A stretch of 64,000 nt of DNA, taken from Saprospiraceae bacterium. Its GTDB lineage: Bacteria; Bacteroidota; Bacteroidia; Chitinophagales; Saprospiraceae. The stretch lies in contig JANQQI010000022.1 of assembly GCA_028285085.1 (NCBI GenBank), forward strand, positions 1-64,000, in the 5' to 3' direction. This document shows, one piece after another, positions 33,151-43,307 of this stretch. Numbering within the stretch: the stretch's first letter is position 1; each line of letters opens with the position of its first letter. The translations under genes and the position numbers were made by a program. The notes under the pieces are model-generated. The model did not search any database. It worked only from the letters and a program-made list of their open reading frames with translations, and was not told where the DNA came from.

Positions 33151-35895
33151 ATGACACAGAATACGCGGTATAATCCGACTGAACTGGAAACCAAGTGGTA
33201 CGACCATTGGATGAAACACAATTATTTTCATTCTGAACCTGATGAGCGGGAAGCCTATTCTATTGTGATTCCTCCTCCAAACGTAACTGGGGTACTCCAT
33301 ATGGGCCACATGTTGAATAATACGATTCAGGATATTCTGATTCGTAAAGCACGTCTCGAAGGTAAAAATGCTTGTTGGGTACCTGGGACGGACCACGCCT
33401 CAATTGCTACCGAGGCTAAGGTCGTGCGGTTGCTCCGTGAAAAAGGGATTAAAAAATCGGATATCAGCCGGGAAGAATTTTTGAATTATGCTTTCGAATG
33501 GAAGGATAAGTACGGCGGAATTATTCTTGAACAATTGAAAAAGCTGGGTGCTTCCTGCGATTGGGATCGTACCCGCTTTACAATGGAGGAGAGTCTGTCC
33601 AAAGCTGTCTTGAAAGTATTTGTAGACTTATATAAAAAAGGCAAAATCTATCGCGGTCTGCGGATGACAAATTGGGATCCCGAAGCTAAAACGGTATTGT
33701 CTAATGAAGAGGTTATTTATAAAGAAGAACAGTCCAAACTCTATCACGTTCGCTATCAAGTAGAAGGTAGCATTGACGAGTGGGTGACGATTGCGACCAC
33801 GCGTCCTGAAACGATTCTAGGGGATAGTGCAGTAGCAGTACATCCTTCTGATGAACGTTATACGCATTTGCAAGGTAAACGCGTGATTGTTCCCATGGTA
33901 AATCGTTCGGTGCCGATTATTTTTGATCGTTACGTTGAGATGGAATTCGGAACGGGTGCTCTGAAAGTCACTCCCGCGCACGATATGAACGATTATGACA
34001 TCGGTCAGCGCCATCAGTTGGAAACGATTGATATCTTCAACGATGATGGTACCATGAGTGAAGCTGCGCAATTTTATATTGGCGAAGACCGCTTTGTGGT
34101 GCGTAAAAAGATCGCGAAAGATCTCGAAGCGGCCGGGCACTTGGTTGATGTCGAAGATTATAAAAATAGTGTGGGGCGTTCTGAACGAACCAATGCAGTG
34201 GTAGAACCTCGCCTAACTTTGCAATGGTTCTTAGCGATGAAAGGTTTTGCTAAGACGGCTTTGGACGCTGTCCGCAGCGAAGAAGTGAAATTCTATCCCG
34301 AGCACTTCTTCAACATGTACCACAACTGGCTCAACGAAGATAACATTCGCGATTGGTGTATTTCTCGCCAATTGTGGTGGGGACAGCAGATTCCAGCTTG
34401 GTATTTAAACGGGCAAGCCGATGATGACAATGCGTCCATTTTTGTAGCAGAGACCGCCGAAGAAGCCTTGGCACAAGCAAAAGCCGAGACCGGCCGAGCG
34501 GACTTAACTTTAGAGGATTTAAGACAGGATGAGGATGTAGTAGATACCTGGTTCTCTTCCTGGCTGTGGCCTATTTCCGTTTTTGATGGCTTTGAAAATC
34601 AGGATGAGCTACGCTATTATTATCCGACTAACGTACTTGTTACGGGTTGGGATATTATGTTTTTCTGGGTGGCTCGTATGATTATGGCTGGCTACGAATG
34701 GTCCGGAGATTTGCTGGGCGAAGAACGTAAAGATATCATGCCTTTCCACGAAGTTTACTTTACTGGAATGGTACGAGATAACAAGCGGCGCAAGATGAGT
34801 AAGTCCTTGGGGAATTCTCCCGATGCGCTCAAACTGATTGAACAGTACGGGGCTGACGGGGTCCGCTTTGGGATGCTGAGTAGTGGTTCTGCCGGGAATG
34901 ATATTATTTTTGATGCCCCCATTGATCCCAACACCAAGCAAGTACTCAACGAGAGCCAACTGTGTAGCCAAGGGCTTAATTTCTGCAATAAAATGTGGAA
35001 CGCCATGCGCTTGTTGAAGGGACTCGAGGTGGTTGATCAACCTGCGGATGAAGCAACTACACGCATTAATCAATTAGCGATTGAATGGTTTGAAAATAAA
35101 TTCCAACAAGTCCTTAAGGAGAATGAACAGCGCTTTGAGAGTTACCGTTTATCGGAAGCTTTGATGTCATTGTACAGTTTTATCTGGGGAGATTTCTGCT
35201 CTTGGTATTTGGAGATTATTAAACCAGCTTACGGGCAGCCGATTGATCGAGCAACTTACGAGCAAACGCTTAACTTTTTTGAGCGCTTGATGACGATCTT
35301 ACATCCATTTATGCCTTTTGTTACGGAGGAAATTTGGCATCAGTTGCGTGACCGAAAAGCAGGGGAGGACTGCGTCATTAGTCAATATCCCAAGGCGAGT
35401 GCTTTTGATGAGGCTTTGCTGAATGACTTTGATAAAGTACAGGATATCGTGAGCAAAATTCGTGATTTGCGGACCAAGAATGGTCTCAGCGCAAAAGAAT
35501 TACTTCCGCTTTGGGTAGAATCCGGTGATCGTTCACGTCAGCTTTTTGATCGGGACGGTATCAGCGAATTACTTCGTAAAATGGCCTATTTGAATGATGT
35601 ACGCTTCACTTCGGAGGATATTGCTAATGGTATTTCTTTCCTTTCCGGTACCGAGAAGTACTACTTAGAAGCGGAATTGAGTATCGACGTTGAGGCGGAG
35701 CGCGAGCGGATTACCAAGGAAATCAAGCGTCTGGAGGGCTTCACAACCGGGATCGGTAAAAAGCTCAGTAATGAGCGTTTCGTGAATAATGCACCTGCGG
35801 CCGTAGTAGATAAAGAACGGAAGAAGTTGAATGATGGCCTGGAGAAAATTAAAATCCTCAAAGGAAATCTACAGGATCTGGAGGCGATGTCTTAG
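33151..35895 (+). CDS. valS: Valine-tRNA ligase
   Basis: The 914-residue class I aminoacyl-tRNA synthetase has the HIGH-like motif HMGHM at residues 50-54 (PPPNVTGVLHMGHML) and KMSKS at 548-552. The editing domain has TTRPETILGD, the anticodon-binding domain is helical, and the C-terminal coiled-coil arm (VEAERERITKEIKRLEG) is typical of ValRS. It charges tRNA-Val and edits threonine. It is third in the lysA-phosphatase-valS run. Confidence 0.97.
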   Translation: MTQNTRYNPTELETKWYDHWMKHNYFHSEPDEREAYSIVIPPPNVTGVLHMGHMLNNTIQDILIRKARLEGKNACWVPGTDHASIATEAKVVRLLREKGIKKSDISREEFLNYAFEWKDKYGGIILEQLKKLGASCDWDRTRFTMEESLSKAVLKVFVDLYKKGKIYRGLRMTNWDPEAKTVLSNEEVIYKEEQSKLYHVRYQVEGSIDEWVTIATTRPETILGDSAVAVHPSDERYTHLQGKRVIVPMVNRSVPIIFDRYVEMEFGTGALKVTPAHDMNDYDIGQRHQLETIDIFNDDGTMSEAAQFYIGEDRFVVRKKIAKDLEAAGHLVDVEDYKNSVGRSERTNAVVEPRLTLQWFLAMKGFAKTALDAVRSEEVKFYPEHFFNMYHNWLNEDNIRDWCISRQLWWGQQIPAWYLNGQADDDNASIFVAETAEEALAQAKAETGRADLTLEDLRQDEDVVDTWFSSWLWPISVFDGFENQDELRYYYPTNVLVTGWDIMFFWVARMIMAGYEWSGDLLGEERKDIMPFHEVYFTGMVRDNKRRKMSKSLGNSPDALKLIEQYGADGVRFGMLSSGSAGNDIIFDAPIDPNTKQVLNESQLCSQGLNFCNKMWNAMRLLKGLEVVDQPADEATTRINQLAIEWFENKFQQVLKENEQRFESYRLSEALMSLYSFIWGDFCSWYLEIIKPAYGQPIDRATYEQTLNFFERLMTILHPFMPFVTEEIWHQLRDRKAGEDCVISQYPKASAFDEALLNDFDKVQDIVSKIRDLRTKNGLSAKELLPLWVESGDRSRQLFDRDGISELLRKMAYLNDVRFTSEDIANGISFLSGTEKYYLEAELSIDVEAERERITKEIKRLEGFTTGIGKKLSNERFVNNAPAAVVDKERKKLNDGLEKIKILKGNLQDLEAMS

Positions 35896-35924
35896 CCTTT
35901 TGATCTTGTCGTAAGAATATGAAA

Positions 35925-35961
35925 AAAAGCCTTTCGGAGACTTCCGAAAGGCTTTTCTTTT
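35925..35961. terminator. Bidirectional terminator between valS and a T9SS gene
   Basis: A 14-bp stem (AAAAGCCTTTCGGA / TCCGAAAGGCTTTT) with a GACT loop is preceded by an A-run and followed by Ts. It lies 29 bases after the valS stop and also serves the convergent gene ending at 36003. Confidence 0.85.
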
Positions 35962-36002
35962 TGTCGAATAGATCGACGATAAACTTTTTAGCGTACTAAA
36001 GC

Positions 36003-37955
36003 TTATTTAGTGATCACAAAACGCTCGGTGCGGTTTCCTTCTTCAGTGATGAAGTTTAGGAAGTAGCTACCTGCAGCCATGCGAGACAGATCGATATCGT
36101 AGCTGTTTAGCTGAACGTTATCGTAGTTCTGCTCCATGATAACGCGACCAGCAACATCCATAATACGGATCTGAACATTGTCTTGCATGTTTACAAGATC
36201 AACGTTTAAGGTCAAGAAATCACTAGCTGGGTTTGGTGTCAACTCAATCTTATTAGCAGCTGCTAAAGGATCTTCAGTATTTACCATTTCAGTAATTGGC
36301 TCAGTACCGATGCTGAATCGTACCACAGGTACAACATCATTACCGAAACCGTTAACATCCCAAGTGTCAGACTCGAAGTTAGCATCTACAGCAATCATAT
36401 CCGCGTAGCGTGGGTCACCCAATTCACCAGTACGGAAGATCATAGCAGAGTAGTCATACTCGTCAGTAGCCGCCAAACCGGTAGCCACCTGATTGTTAGT
36501 CTTAGACTCAATCATTGCCACGTAGTACTTACCGTTTTCCAATGGAATATTAGCGAATTGTGTGATGTTAGTAGGATCGTTCAATGGCAAAGTGATGAGG
36601 TCATCAATTGCTTCCGTTCCTTGCACCAAGTAGTTAGCTGTACCCAAAAGAATACGCTCTTCTTCGGTCTCAGCAGCACCGCTAGCATCTGCATCATCCC
36701 ACTCATAAAAACGAATATTCAAGATACGATCAACGATTTCGTCTGCATTACTTACACCGAAAGTAATGGTACGAGCGAAGTAGCCGTCACCGTTAGGAAC
36801 GTAGAAAACGTTACCGTAAGCCCAGCTGTACTCTTCCGTATCATCCCAGTTAGAAGCAGCAGGAATAATCGCACGGGTTACACCACGATCTTTTGCGAAG
36901 GTCGTATCGCTGATTTCAAACTCGAAAGATTGCATATCGTTGGCATTGTTCTCATCTGTACCATCAAAGGTGACAGAATAAGTCGCCGTGTAAGATGAAC
37001 CAGCACCGCCTGGAGGGGTGAAGGTAGCGTCGATCAATTGGTTCTCAGCCAAAGAATCCGCAGTAATCATACCGTAGAACAAGTCAGTGTCGAATACTTC
37101 TGCACCGGTATTGTCAAGGATGTTTACGTTCAGGTTAACATTGTCTGCATCTTCCAAACCAACGTTTTCGATATCTGCTAGGAAACCAAATTCTTCAATC
37201 TGGCTAGCAGGCGTCTGAGCGTTCAACATTACTGCGAAGAAATTGCTATTAACACTCATATCGAAACTTGGGAAGAAAATAGAAGCTGGATCAGCGTCGT
37301 AAAGTTCGACATCATCCAACAACCAGTAGTACTCGTAGTTACCTTCCCATGACCATTGCAAGTAAACAGTAGATTCACCTCCCGCTTGAGCAGAGATATC
37401 AATTACTGCAACTTGTCCGTTTTCGGTCCAGCGAATTTCACCAGGTTCATTACCTTGGTTACCTGGGAGAATATCATAAGTATCGTACGATGTCCAGTTA
37501 GTACCATCAGTACTTACATTCAAGAAAGCAAAGCCCAAGGTTGGGTTATCGAATACACCAAGCAGTGATTCGAATTTCACAAATACTTCAGTTTGAGCAG
37601 AGCAATCAATTGCATCGGTTGTCAATTGTACAATGTGGTTAGAGGGTAACGCTTGCAGAACATCCGAATCCATTACCATGAAGCCATCGCTGGCTGAGGT
37701 AGAGGTGAAATCGCCGTGCTGATCAACGTACAGATCCCAGAAAGAGACACAACCGTCGCCGGCAGACTGCTCAGGATCGTCGCACCAGGTCCATTCACCG
37801 CCATTACCAGATACATCTTCTGATGACCAGCCGGCAGGGGTACCATCGCTAAAATTTTCTGACCAGAATACGCTTTGAGCTTGGAGGTTACTCCAACTGA
37901 GGAGAGCGGCACAAACCACAAGGGCCTGCACCAAATTGGTGGAAATCTTCTTCAT
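36003..37955 (-). CDS. T9SS cargo protein with jelly-roll domain (paralog 1)
   Basis: This start gives 650 residues. A signal peptide (cleaved after LQAQ) precedes an N-terminal MAM/jelly-roll-like domain (about 30-215; FWSENFSDGTPAGW...WLLDDVELYD). A middle region of about 320 residues is shared with the next gene. The C-terminal type A sorting domain begins LTPNPASDFLTL and has MDVAGRVIMEQ and a terminal RFVITK. It should be exported by the type IX system to the cell surface. The middle module begins FFAVMLNAQTPASQIEEFGFLADIEN. The frame opens at a GTG at 37961; ATG at 37955 is preferred. Confidence 0.85.
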   Translation of the reverse strand: MKKISTNLVQALVVCAALLSWSNLQAQSVFWSENFSDGTPAGWSSEDVSGNGGEWTWCDDPEQSAGDGCVSFWDLYVDQHGDFTSTSASDGFMVMDSDVLQALPSNHIVQLTTDAIDCSAQTEVFVKFESLLGVFDNPTLGFAFLNVSTDGTNWTSYDTYDILPGNQGNEPGEIRWTENGQVAVIDISAQAGGESTVYLQWSWEGNYEYYWLLDDVELYDADPASIFFPSFDMSVNSNFFAVMLNAQTPASQIEEFGFLADIENVGLEDADNVNLNVNILDNTGAEVFDTDLFYGMITADSLAENQLIDATFTPPGGAGSSYTATYSVTFDGTDENNANDMQSFEFEISDTTFAKDRGVTRAIIPAASNWDDTEEYSWAYGNVFYVPNGDGYFARTITFGVSNADEIVDRILNIRFYEWDDADASGAAETEEERILLGTANYLVQGTEAIDDLITLPLNDPTNITQFANIPLENGKYYVAMIESKTNNQVATGLAATDEYDYSAMIFRTGELGDPRYADMIAVDANFESDTWDVNGFGNDVVPVVRFSIGTEPITEMVNTEDPLAAANKIELTPNPASDFLTLNVDLVNMQDNVQIRIMDVAGRVIMEQNYDNVQLNSYDIDLSRMAAGSYFLNFITEEGNRTERFVITK

Positions 37956-37961
37956 ACTCAC

Positions 37962-38429
37962 TTTTTTAAATTTTAAAATAAATGCTAAACTAGAAAAAAA
38001 ATATAGTTTCTAAAAGTCTTTTAAATGTCATAAAGTGTAAGAGAACGTAAAGAGCCGTCTTTAGCCCAGAGTTTGGTACTATACACCTAATCAAATCCAT
38101 TTTGAAAAGTATTTACCACTGTCTGTTCCAATAGTGAATATGCTACTATCGCAACGTACAAGCAGTACATAGCCTTCAAAGATGACGTTATAGACCGATT
38201 TGCAGGTAGAAGCTAAAAATCAGGCAATTGCTCCTGAGGTTGCTCTTTGTAATCCGATGGATTGCATCTTGGGGAAGAATGGCCTTGGATAAATTGTAGG
38301 TTCAAGGCTTTAAAGAGCGTTTTATATACTAACCTTTGAATTTGAGAGAGACAACGAGCCGCCCAAAATTTAGGCGGACGACTCGTTGTCAATATAGTTT
38401 CAGGTGTTATAATCGAAACACTTCGTCCA
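37962..38429. other. Intergenic region between the two T9SS paralogs
   Basis: This 468-base spacer lies between two minus-strand genes. It must hold the promoter of the gene at 36003 and the terminator of the gene at 38430. Apart from the hairpin at 38350-38390 I see no ORF or clear promoter boxes. Confidence 0.5.
38350..38390 (-). terminator. Terminator-like hairpin after the PA-domain T9SS gene
   Basis: GACAACGAG (38350-38358) pairs with CTCGTTGTC (38382-38390), with an inner CCGCC/GGCGG stem and an ACGA bulge. It begins 40 bases beyond the stop of the minus-strand gene. There is no strong T-run, so it may slow RNA polymerase or protect the 3' end. Confidence 0.55.
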
Positions 38430-40805
38430 TTAGTGCTGAACGACTACACGCTCCGTACGAACACCTTCGTCAGTTGAAACGTGTAGGAAGTAGTTACCCG
38501 CAGGAAGTGCACTGACATCAAATTCAACAACCTCCTGTTGGACATTAGCCAAAGATTGTACACTGACGCGTTGTCCCTGTGTATTCATCAACTCCAACGT
38601 GACCTTATCTTGTTGATTTACCATATCCAACTGGATAGTCAATTGACGGTCAGCAGGATTAGGCATAGCTTTTACGATATTGTCTGCGCTGAGCTCAGTT
38701 GTAGAAACCGGAGTCAGTACACCGAGGACCAAACGTGCAACTGGCATGAACTGGTAACCAGGTGTGAAACCTACTGTACCGTAGTCTTCTGAAGACAAGT
38801 CACCAGAAATACCCAAGATACTAGCGTAGCGTGGAACCATTACAGAATCTGCACGGAATACCATTGCACCGTAGTCAACAACATCACTAGAACCGATAGG
38901 CAAGGTCACCTCATCGTTTGGTGTGTACTCAACCATCAATACATAGTCCGTATTTGATTCCAGCGATACTGGCTCGAGAACGTTTGGAATTGGGCTGCTA
39001 GACAGGTCGACAGTGATCAATTGATCAAAAGTCTCTGTACCCTCAATAACGTAAGAAGCACGACCTACCAAAGAACGCTCGGTAGTGTTTACAGTCTCAT
39101 CATCGTTAGCATCAACCCATTTGTACAAGGCGATAGTGATGATTTTATTTGCAAGATCTTCGTTACCAGAGATAGCGAATACCGCTTGCTTAGCGTAAGT
39201 ATCGCCAACATCACTTCCGTTTACAACGTGATAGTGATTACCGAATGCCCACTGGTGTGGTTCACCTTCAGCCCATGAATCATCAACCGGGCTAATAGCC
39301 GTAGTTGGAGCAACTTCTTTAGCAAAAGTACTATCGGTTACTTCGAAGGTGAAGCTGATGGTGTTATCTTCTGGCTTAGCATCGATACTATCCGAGCTAA
39401 CGGTGTAAGTACCGGTGTAAGATGTAATAGAACCATCTGGTGTGAAACACTCATTGTCACCAGCGTTACCGAAAAGACCATTTTCTGCTAATACATCTGG
39501 ATCGATAGTGCCATAGTCTTTGTCATCAGAGTATACCTCTGTGCTTGTACTATTATCTACGATAGAGATGTTCAAGTTAACGTTAGGCTGAGCAGAACCA
39601 CCAGCGTTGAAAATATCTGCAAGGAAACCGAAGCATTCAACCTGGTTAGCAGGTGTCTGAATGTTAGGCGCTACTGCAAAGAAGTTTTCTTGTACGCGTA
39701 GATCGTTATTTTCACGGCGGATCAAACGAACATTATCAATAACGTGGAAGTAGAAATCCTGAGCGTAGTTAAAGCGAATAACAACTTGAGATTCACCTTG
39801 AATACCAGGAATTGGCACTTCCAAAGTATTGCTTACCGCAGGATCGTTTACCACAACTTCTTCGTTGATTGGAATAGCTTCGCTAAAAGTATTACCACCA
39901 TCAATACTGTAAGTGATGAAAGTGTGTGATACACCATTTGAGTTCAACTTACGGTAAGTCTGATCAAATTTCAAAGACAAGTTATCGGTGATACCTGACA
40001 AGTCCAGAATAGGTGAGTTCAACTGAATGTCGAAATCGATATACTGAGCAGGGTTTGGTGGTACACTATCAATGATACCAGTCATACCTGTTTGGTACCA
40101 ACCAGAAGGACAACCCATTGCACCGGTACAAGAAGCACCCAGGATGTTGATACCTGTGGTTCCACCGAATGCAGTTGGGAAAAATCCAGTTTCTTCCCAG
40201 AAGTAAATCTCATCTGGTTCGTTGGTTGAAGTTGAAGTCCAACCGTTAGGACCATCGTCGAAGTTTTCTTCGTAGTAAACAGGAACAGTTTCCCCCGGAG
40301 GTTGATCTGTATTTGGTTGAAGAGAAACCATAACTGTAGGAATCTCATTACGGATCAATTGGCAATCTGCTTGGCTCAACATTACAGATGGAACAGTTAC
40401 ATCATCTGCAAAATCACCAGCAGCCATGGCAAAGATTGGATCAGCATTGTTGTTACAAACAATTACACCAATCGCACCAGCTTGTTGTGCGTTGTAACAT
40501 TTTAGAGAGAAATTACAGCTACCGCGATCAACTAAGGCAATTTTACCAGTCATGTCGTTAACGACAGCGTCACAAGCTTCTGTACCACCAAGTTCATCTT
40601 CTACAATAGCGAATTCGGCAGTAACCGTATCCGTAGAGCAGAAAGGACCGAAGGCTGCATGGACTACATCGTAGGTACCAGCAATGCCCGCTGGCGACAT
40701 CACCTCTAGAGTGAATTCTCGCTGAGCTTGTACGGCACTAGCCATACCAAGGATCACTGCGAGTACACCGAGTAAACGAAGTCTCAGAGTAAGTGATTTT
40801 TTCAT
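38430..40805 (-). CDS. T9SS cargo protein with PA and jelly-roll domains (paralog 2)
   Basis: This start gives 791 residues. A signal peptide (MKKSLTLRLRLLGVLAVILG, cleaved after VQAQ) precedes a protease-associated (PA) domain at about 65-165 (GKIALVDRGSCNFSLKCYN, GAIGVIVCNN). A jelly-roll-like domain, the same ~320-residue middle region as the neighbouring gene, and a C-terminal type A sorting domain (AMPNPADRQLTIQL ... RTERVVVQH) follow. No protease catalytic motif is seen, so the PA domain may bind protein. The frame opens at a TTG at 40832, but ATG at 40805 starts the signal peptide. Confidence 0.85.
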   Translation of the reverse strand: MKKSLTLRLRLLGVLAVILGMASAVQAQREFTLEVMSPAGIAGTYDVVHAAFGPFCSTDTVTAEFAIVEDELGGTEACDAVVNDMTGKIALVDRGSCNFSLKCYNAQQAGAIGVIVCNNNADPIFAMAAGDFADDVTVPSVMLSQADCQLIRNEIPTVMVSLQPNTDQPPGETVPVYYEENFDDGPNGWTSTSTNEPDEIYFWEETGFFPTAFGGTTGINILGASCTGAMGCPSGWYQTGMTGIIDSVPPNPAQYIDFDIQLNSPILDLSGITDNLSLKFDQTYRKLNSNGVSHTFITYSIDGGNTFSEAIPINEEVVVNDPAVSNTLEVPIPGIQGESQVVIRFNYAQDFYFHVIDNVRLIRRENNDLRVQENFFAVAPNIQTPANQVECFGFLADIFNAGGSAQPNVNLNISIVDNSTSTEVYSDDKDYGTIDPDVLAENGLFGNAGDNECFTPDGSITSYTGTYTVSSDSIDAKPEDNTISFTFEVTDSTFAKEVAPTTAISPVDDSWAEGEPHQWAFGNHYHVVNGSDVGDTYAKQAVFAISGNEDLANKIITIALYKWVDANDDETVNTTERSLVGRASYVIEGTETFDQLITVDLSSSPIPNVLEPVSLESNTDYVLMVEYTPNDEVTLPIGSSDVVDYGAMVFRADSVMVPRYASILGISGDLSSEDYGTVGFTPGYQFMPVARLVLGVLTPVSTTELSADNIVKAMPNPADRQLTIQLDMVNQQDKVTLELMNTQGQRVSVQSLANVQQEVVEFDVSALPAGNYFLHVSTDEGVRTERVVVQH

Positions 40806-40970
40806 AAAGTAAAAATTTAAGTTTGCAAACAATTAATTCAGGTCGATAAGTTAAAATAAAGTGTAATACTAAGAAGCTAAGGTAAATTATTTCTACAATT
40901 ATCAGAAAGTAATTCTACTACGATTGTAGCATAACTTACAAATCCCTTTTTAGCTCAAACCTTTTTTGAC

Positions 40971-41978
40971 TTAAAAGTCAGGTTTCTGGGCTTCCAAAGG
41001 ACGTGAAACGTAGCGTTCTAGCAGTTTTTTCTTGTTCACCGGAACGACGCCAACCTGTTCACAGACTAAGCCACCCGCCAAATTAGCCAGGATAGCGATG
41101 TCTGGTAAATCAAGCTCAGCAGCCAGTCCAAGTGCAGCTATACTAATCACGGTATCTCCCGCACCACAAACATCCGCGATATCCTTGGTTTGTGTCGGGT
41201 GAAGGTAGCTTTGTTGTCCATCGTGGCAATAGATGCCTTTTTCGGACAGCGTAATCAAGGTATATTGGTTGTCTAAGTGGTGAATGATTTTTTTGGCCGC
41301 CTGATCCAAACTTGCACGCTCGGGCCGAACCTCAATGTCGAGCCCTTCACGGACTTCTTTGAGATTTGGTTTGAATAAAGTGGCCAATTGATATGACAGA
41401 AAGTGGCGTTTCTTAGGATCGACCGCTGTCGGGATATTTTTTCGCTTTGCTTCCTTCAACACCTTTTGAATCAGCGGTAAGGTCAAAACGCCTTTATTGT
41501 AATCTTGCAGCAAGATAACGTCTACATTACAATGTTCCAAAAAATGATTGATCCGATCGAGCAATTGCTCTGTCTCCGTCACTGACAAGTCGCTAGTATC
41601 TTCTCGATCTACCCGTAGCAATTGCTGATGTTGAGCCAAGACGCGCGTTTTGACCGTCGTCATCCGTTCGTCAGATTGGACAATACCTTCAACCGGCATA
41701 TCATTACGATCTAAAATCTCGAGAAAGTGAGCACCGTTTTGATCTGCACCGATTACACTGCAAAGTAAAGGGGTTGCCCCCATCGCACGAATATTGAGCG
41801 CGACGTTGGCGGCACCGCCAAGTCGATTATCTTCTGCTTCAAACCGAACCACGGGAACGGGAGCCTCCGGAGAGATGCGATCAACTTGCCCACTCAAATA
41901 GCGGTCAAGCATCACGTCGCCAATAATCATGACGTTGAGAGACTCAAATTTCTTGAAAACGGTATGGGCGTCAAACAT
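40971..41978 (-). CDS. rfaE1: D-glycero-beta-D-manno-heptose-7-phosphate kinase (RfaE1-type)
   Basis: This start gives 335 residues: the PfkB-family kinase half of heptose synthesis only, without the nucleotidyltransferase half seen in bifunctional HldE. Motifs are GDVMLDRY near the N-terminus, GGAANVALN, and the ATP-binding DVCGAGDTV at about 260. It phosphorylates heptose 7-phosphate at C1 for ADP-heptose and LPS core. It is third after the GH36 and kdtA genes on the same strand. The frame opens at a TTG at 41990; ATG at 41978 is preferred. Confidence 0.92.
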   Translation of the reverse strand: MFDAHTVFKKFESLNVMIIGDVMLDRYLSGQVDRISPEAPVPVVRFEAEDNRLGGAANVALNIRAMGATPLLCSVIGADQNGAHFLEILDRNDMPVEGIVQSDERMTTVKTRVLAQHQQLLRVDREDTSDLSVTETEQLLDRINHFLEHCNVDVILLQDYNKGVLTLPLIQKVLKEAKRKNIPTAVDPKKRHFLSYQLATLFKPNLKEVREGLDIEVRPERASLDQAAKKIIHHLDNQYTLITLSEKGIYCHDGQQSYLHPTQTKDIADVCGAGDTVISIAALGLAAELDLPDIAILANLAGGLVCEQVGVVPVNKKKLLERYVSRPLEAQKPDF

Positions 41979-42010
41979 CGTAATGCTCAAGTTATTTTGC
42001 GGCGGTAAAA

Positions 42011-43279
42011 TTAAGAATTTTCTAATTCTTTGTGGATAGAATTTGCAATATGCTCCATAATCAATTGGGTGGCGCCCTGATTTTTCTGGATAAAATTTTG
42101 GGCAGCGGTCGCTGTCGCCTGATACGGCACCTCTTTCGTTAGTTGATCCATGATGGATCGAAATGCCTTTGCATCTTCAATACTAAAGGCACCACCTGTC
42201 GCAATCAAATTAACAGCTTCGGTAAATTTGTGATATTTCGGGCCAAAAATGACGGGGAGGGCAAAAGCAACTGGCTCCAGCGTATTATGGATCCCCTTGC
42301 CGAAGCCGCCACCGATATAGGCTATACGGCCGTAGCGGTATAAGCTGGAAAGCATGCCAATATTATCGATAATCAGCACCCGGCAGTCCGTTGGGTAGCC
42401 TGTTTTTTGCGCCTGGCTATACCGACACGAAACGACAGGTAGCTGCTGTTCAAGTTGCTGAATTTTTTCCTGCTGGATTTCGTGGGGAGCGATGATGAAT
42501 CGCCAATTCGGTGGAGCTGTTGTATTTAGATAGTCAACGAGAATTGCTTCGTCTTCTGGCCAGGTACTCCCTGCGATCAAAACCGGTGCTTCGCCCACGA
42601 ATTGCTTGATCACCGGAAAGGCCTTAGCTTGAGCCGCAATCTTCTGTACGCGATCTACACGTGTATCACCCGCTGATGCAATTTTTGTATAGCCGAAGCG
42701 GTGTAGAAGTTGGAAGGAACGATCATCTTGTACAAAGATGTGATCGAAACAGTGGAGAATCGTTCGAAATAAACCACCGTACCAACGAAAGAAAATTTGC
42801 TCGGGCCGAAAAACGGCAGAAATCAGCAGCGTTGGTGTGCGACGGTTATGAAGTTGTGTCAGGAAGTGATACCAAAATTCATATTTGACAAACACAACCA
42901 ATTGAGGTTGTAAAATATCAAGCCAGTCCCGGCTATTGGCAGGAGTATCTAGCGGCAGGTAAGCAACGTAATCCGCCAGTTCGTAATTTTTGCGAATACT
43001 GTAGCCGGAAGGTGAAAAGAAGGTAAGGACGATCAAATAATCCGGGAAGCGCGTTTTGAAAGCTTCAATGATCGGTCGCCCTTGTTCAAACTCTCCGAGA
43101 GAGGCCGCGTGTAACCAGAGAATTGGACGGTTTGAGGGGACACTGGCTCTAAACTGCCGCAATTGCTGTCGCCACTGTTGGCGGCCTTTACGCCAAGCAC
43201 TGGCTTTAGACTGAAATCCACTCATCAACCATATCGCCAGGCCATACAGCCGTACGCCAAGATTATACAAAAATAGCAT
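42011..43279 (-). CDS. kdtA: 3-deoxy-D-manno-octulosonic acid transferase (KdtA/WaaA)
   Basis: This start gives 422 residues. An N-terminal hydrophobic anchor (MLFLYNLGVRLYGLAIWLM) precedes a GT30 glycosyltransferase: WLHAASLGEFEQGRPIIEAF, TFFSPSGYSIRKNY and the C-terminal YIGGGFGKGIHNTLEP. It adds Kdo to the lipid A precursor at the inner membrane. It lies 32 bases before rfaE1, both for the LPS inner core, and 28 bases after the GH36 gene. The frame opens at a TTG at 43294; ATG at 43279 is preferred. Confidence 0.92.
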   Translation of the reverse strand: MLFLYNLGVRLYGLAIWLMSGFQSKASAWRKGRQQWRQQLRQFRASVPSNRPILWLHAASLGEFEQGRPIIEAFKTRFPDYLIVLTFFSPSGYSIRKNYELADYVAYLPLDTPANSRDWLDILQPQLVVFVKYEFWYHFLTQLHNRRTPTLLISAVFRPEQIFFRWYGGLFRTILHCFDHIFVQDDRSFQLLHRFGYTKIASAGDTRVDRVQKIAAQAKAFPVIKQFVGEAPVLIAGSTWPEDEAILVDYLNTTAPPNWRFIIAPHEIQQEKIQQLEQQLPVVSCRYSQAQKTGYPTDCRVLIIDNIGMLSSLYRYGRIAYIGGGFGKGIHNTLEPVAFALPVIFGPKYHKFTEAVNLIATGGAFSIEDAKAFRSIMDQLTKEVPYQATATAAQNFIQKNQGATQLIMEHIANSIHKELENS

Positions 43280-43307
43280 GCTCAAAGGTAGCAAATTTGG
43301 TGTAGTT

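Noticed and set aside
40821-40830. Palindrome GTTTGCAAAC upstream of the PA-domain T9SS gene
   Set aside because: It is only 10 bases, occurs once among the T9SS genes and does not match the TATTTA...TAAATGC layout.
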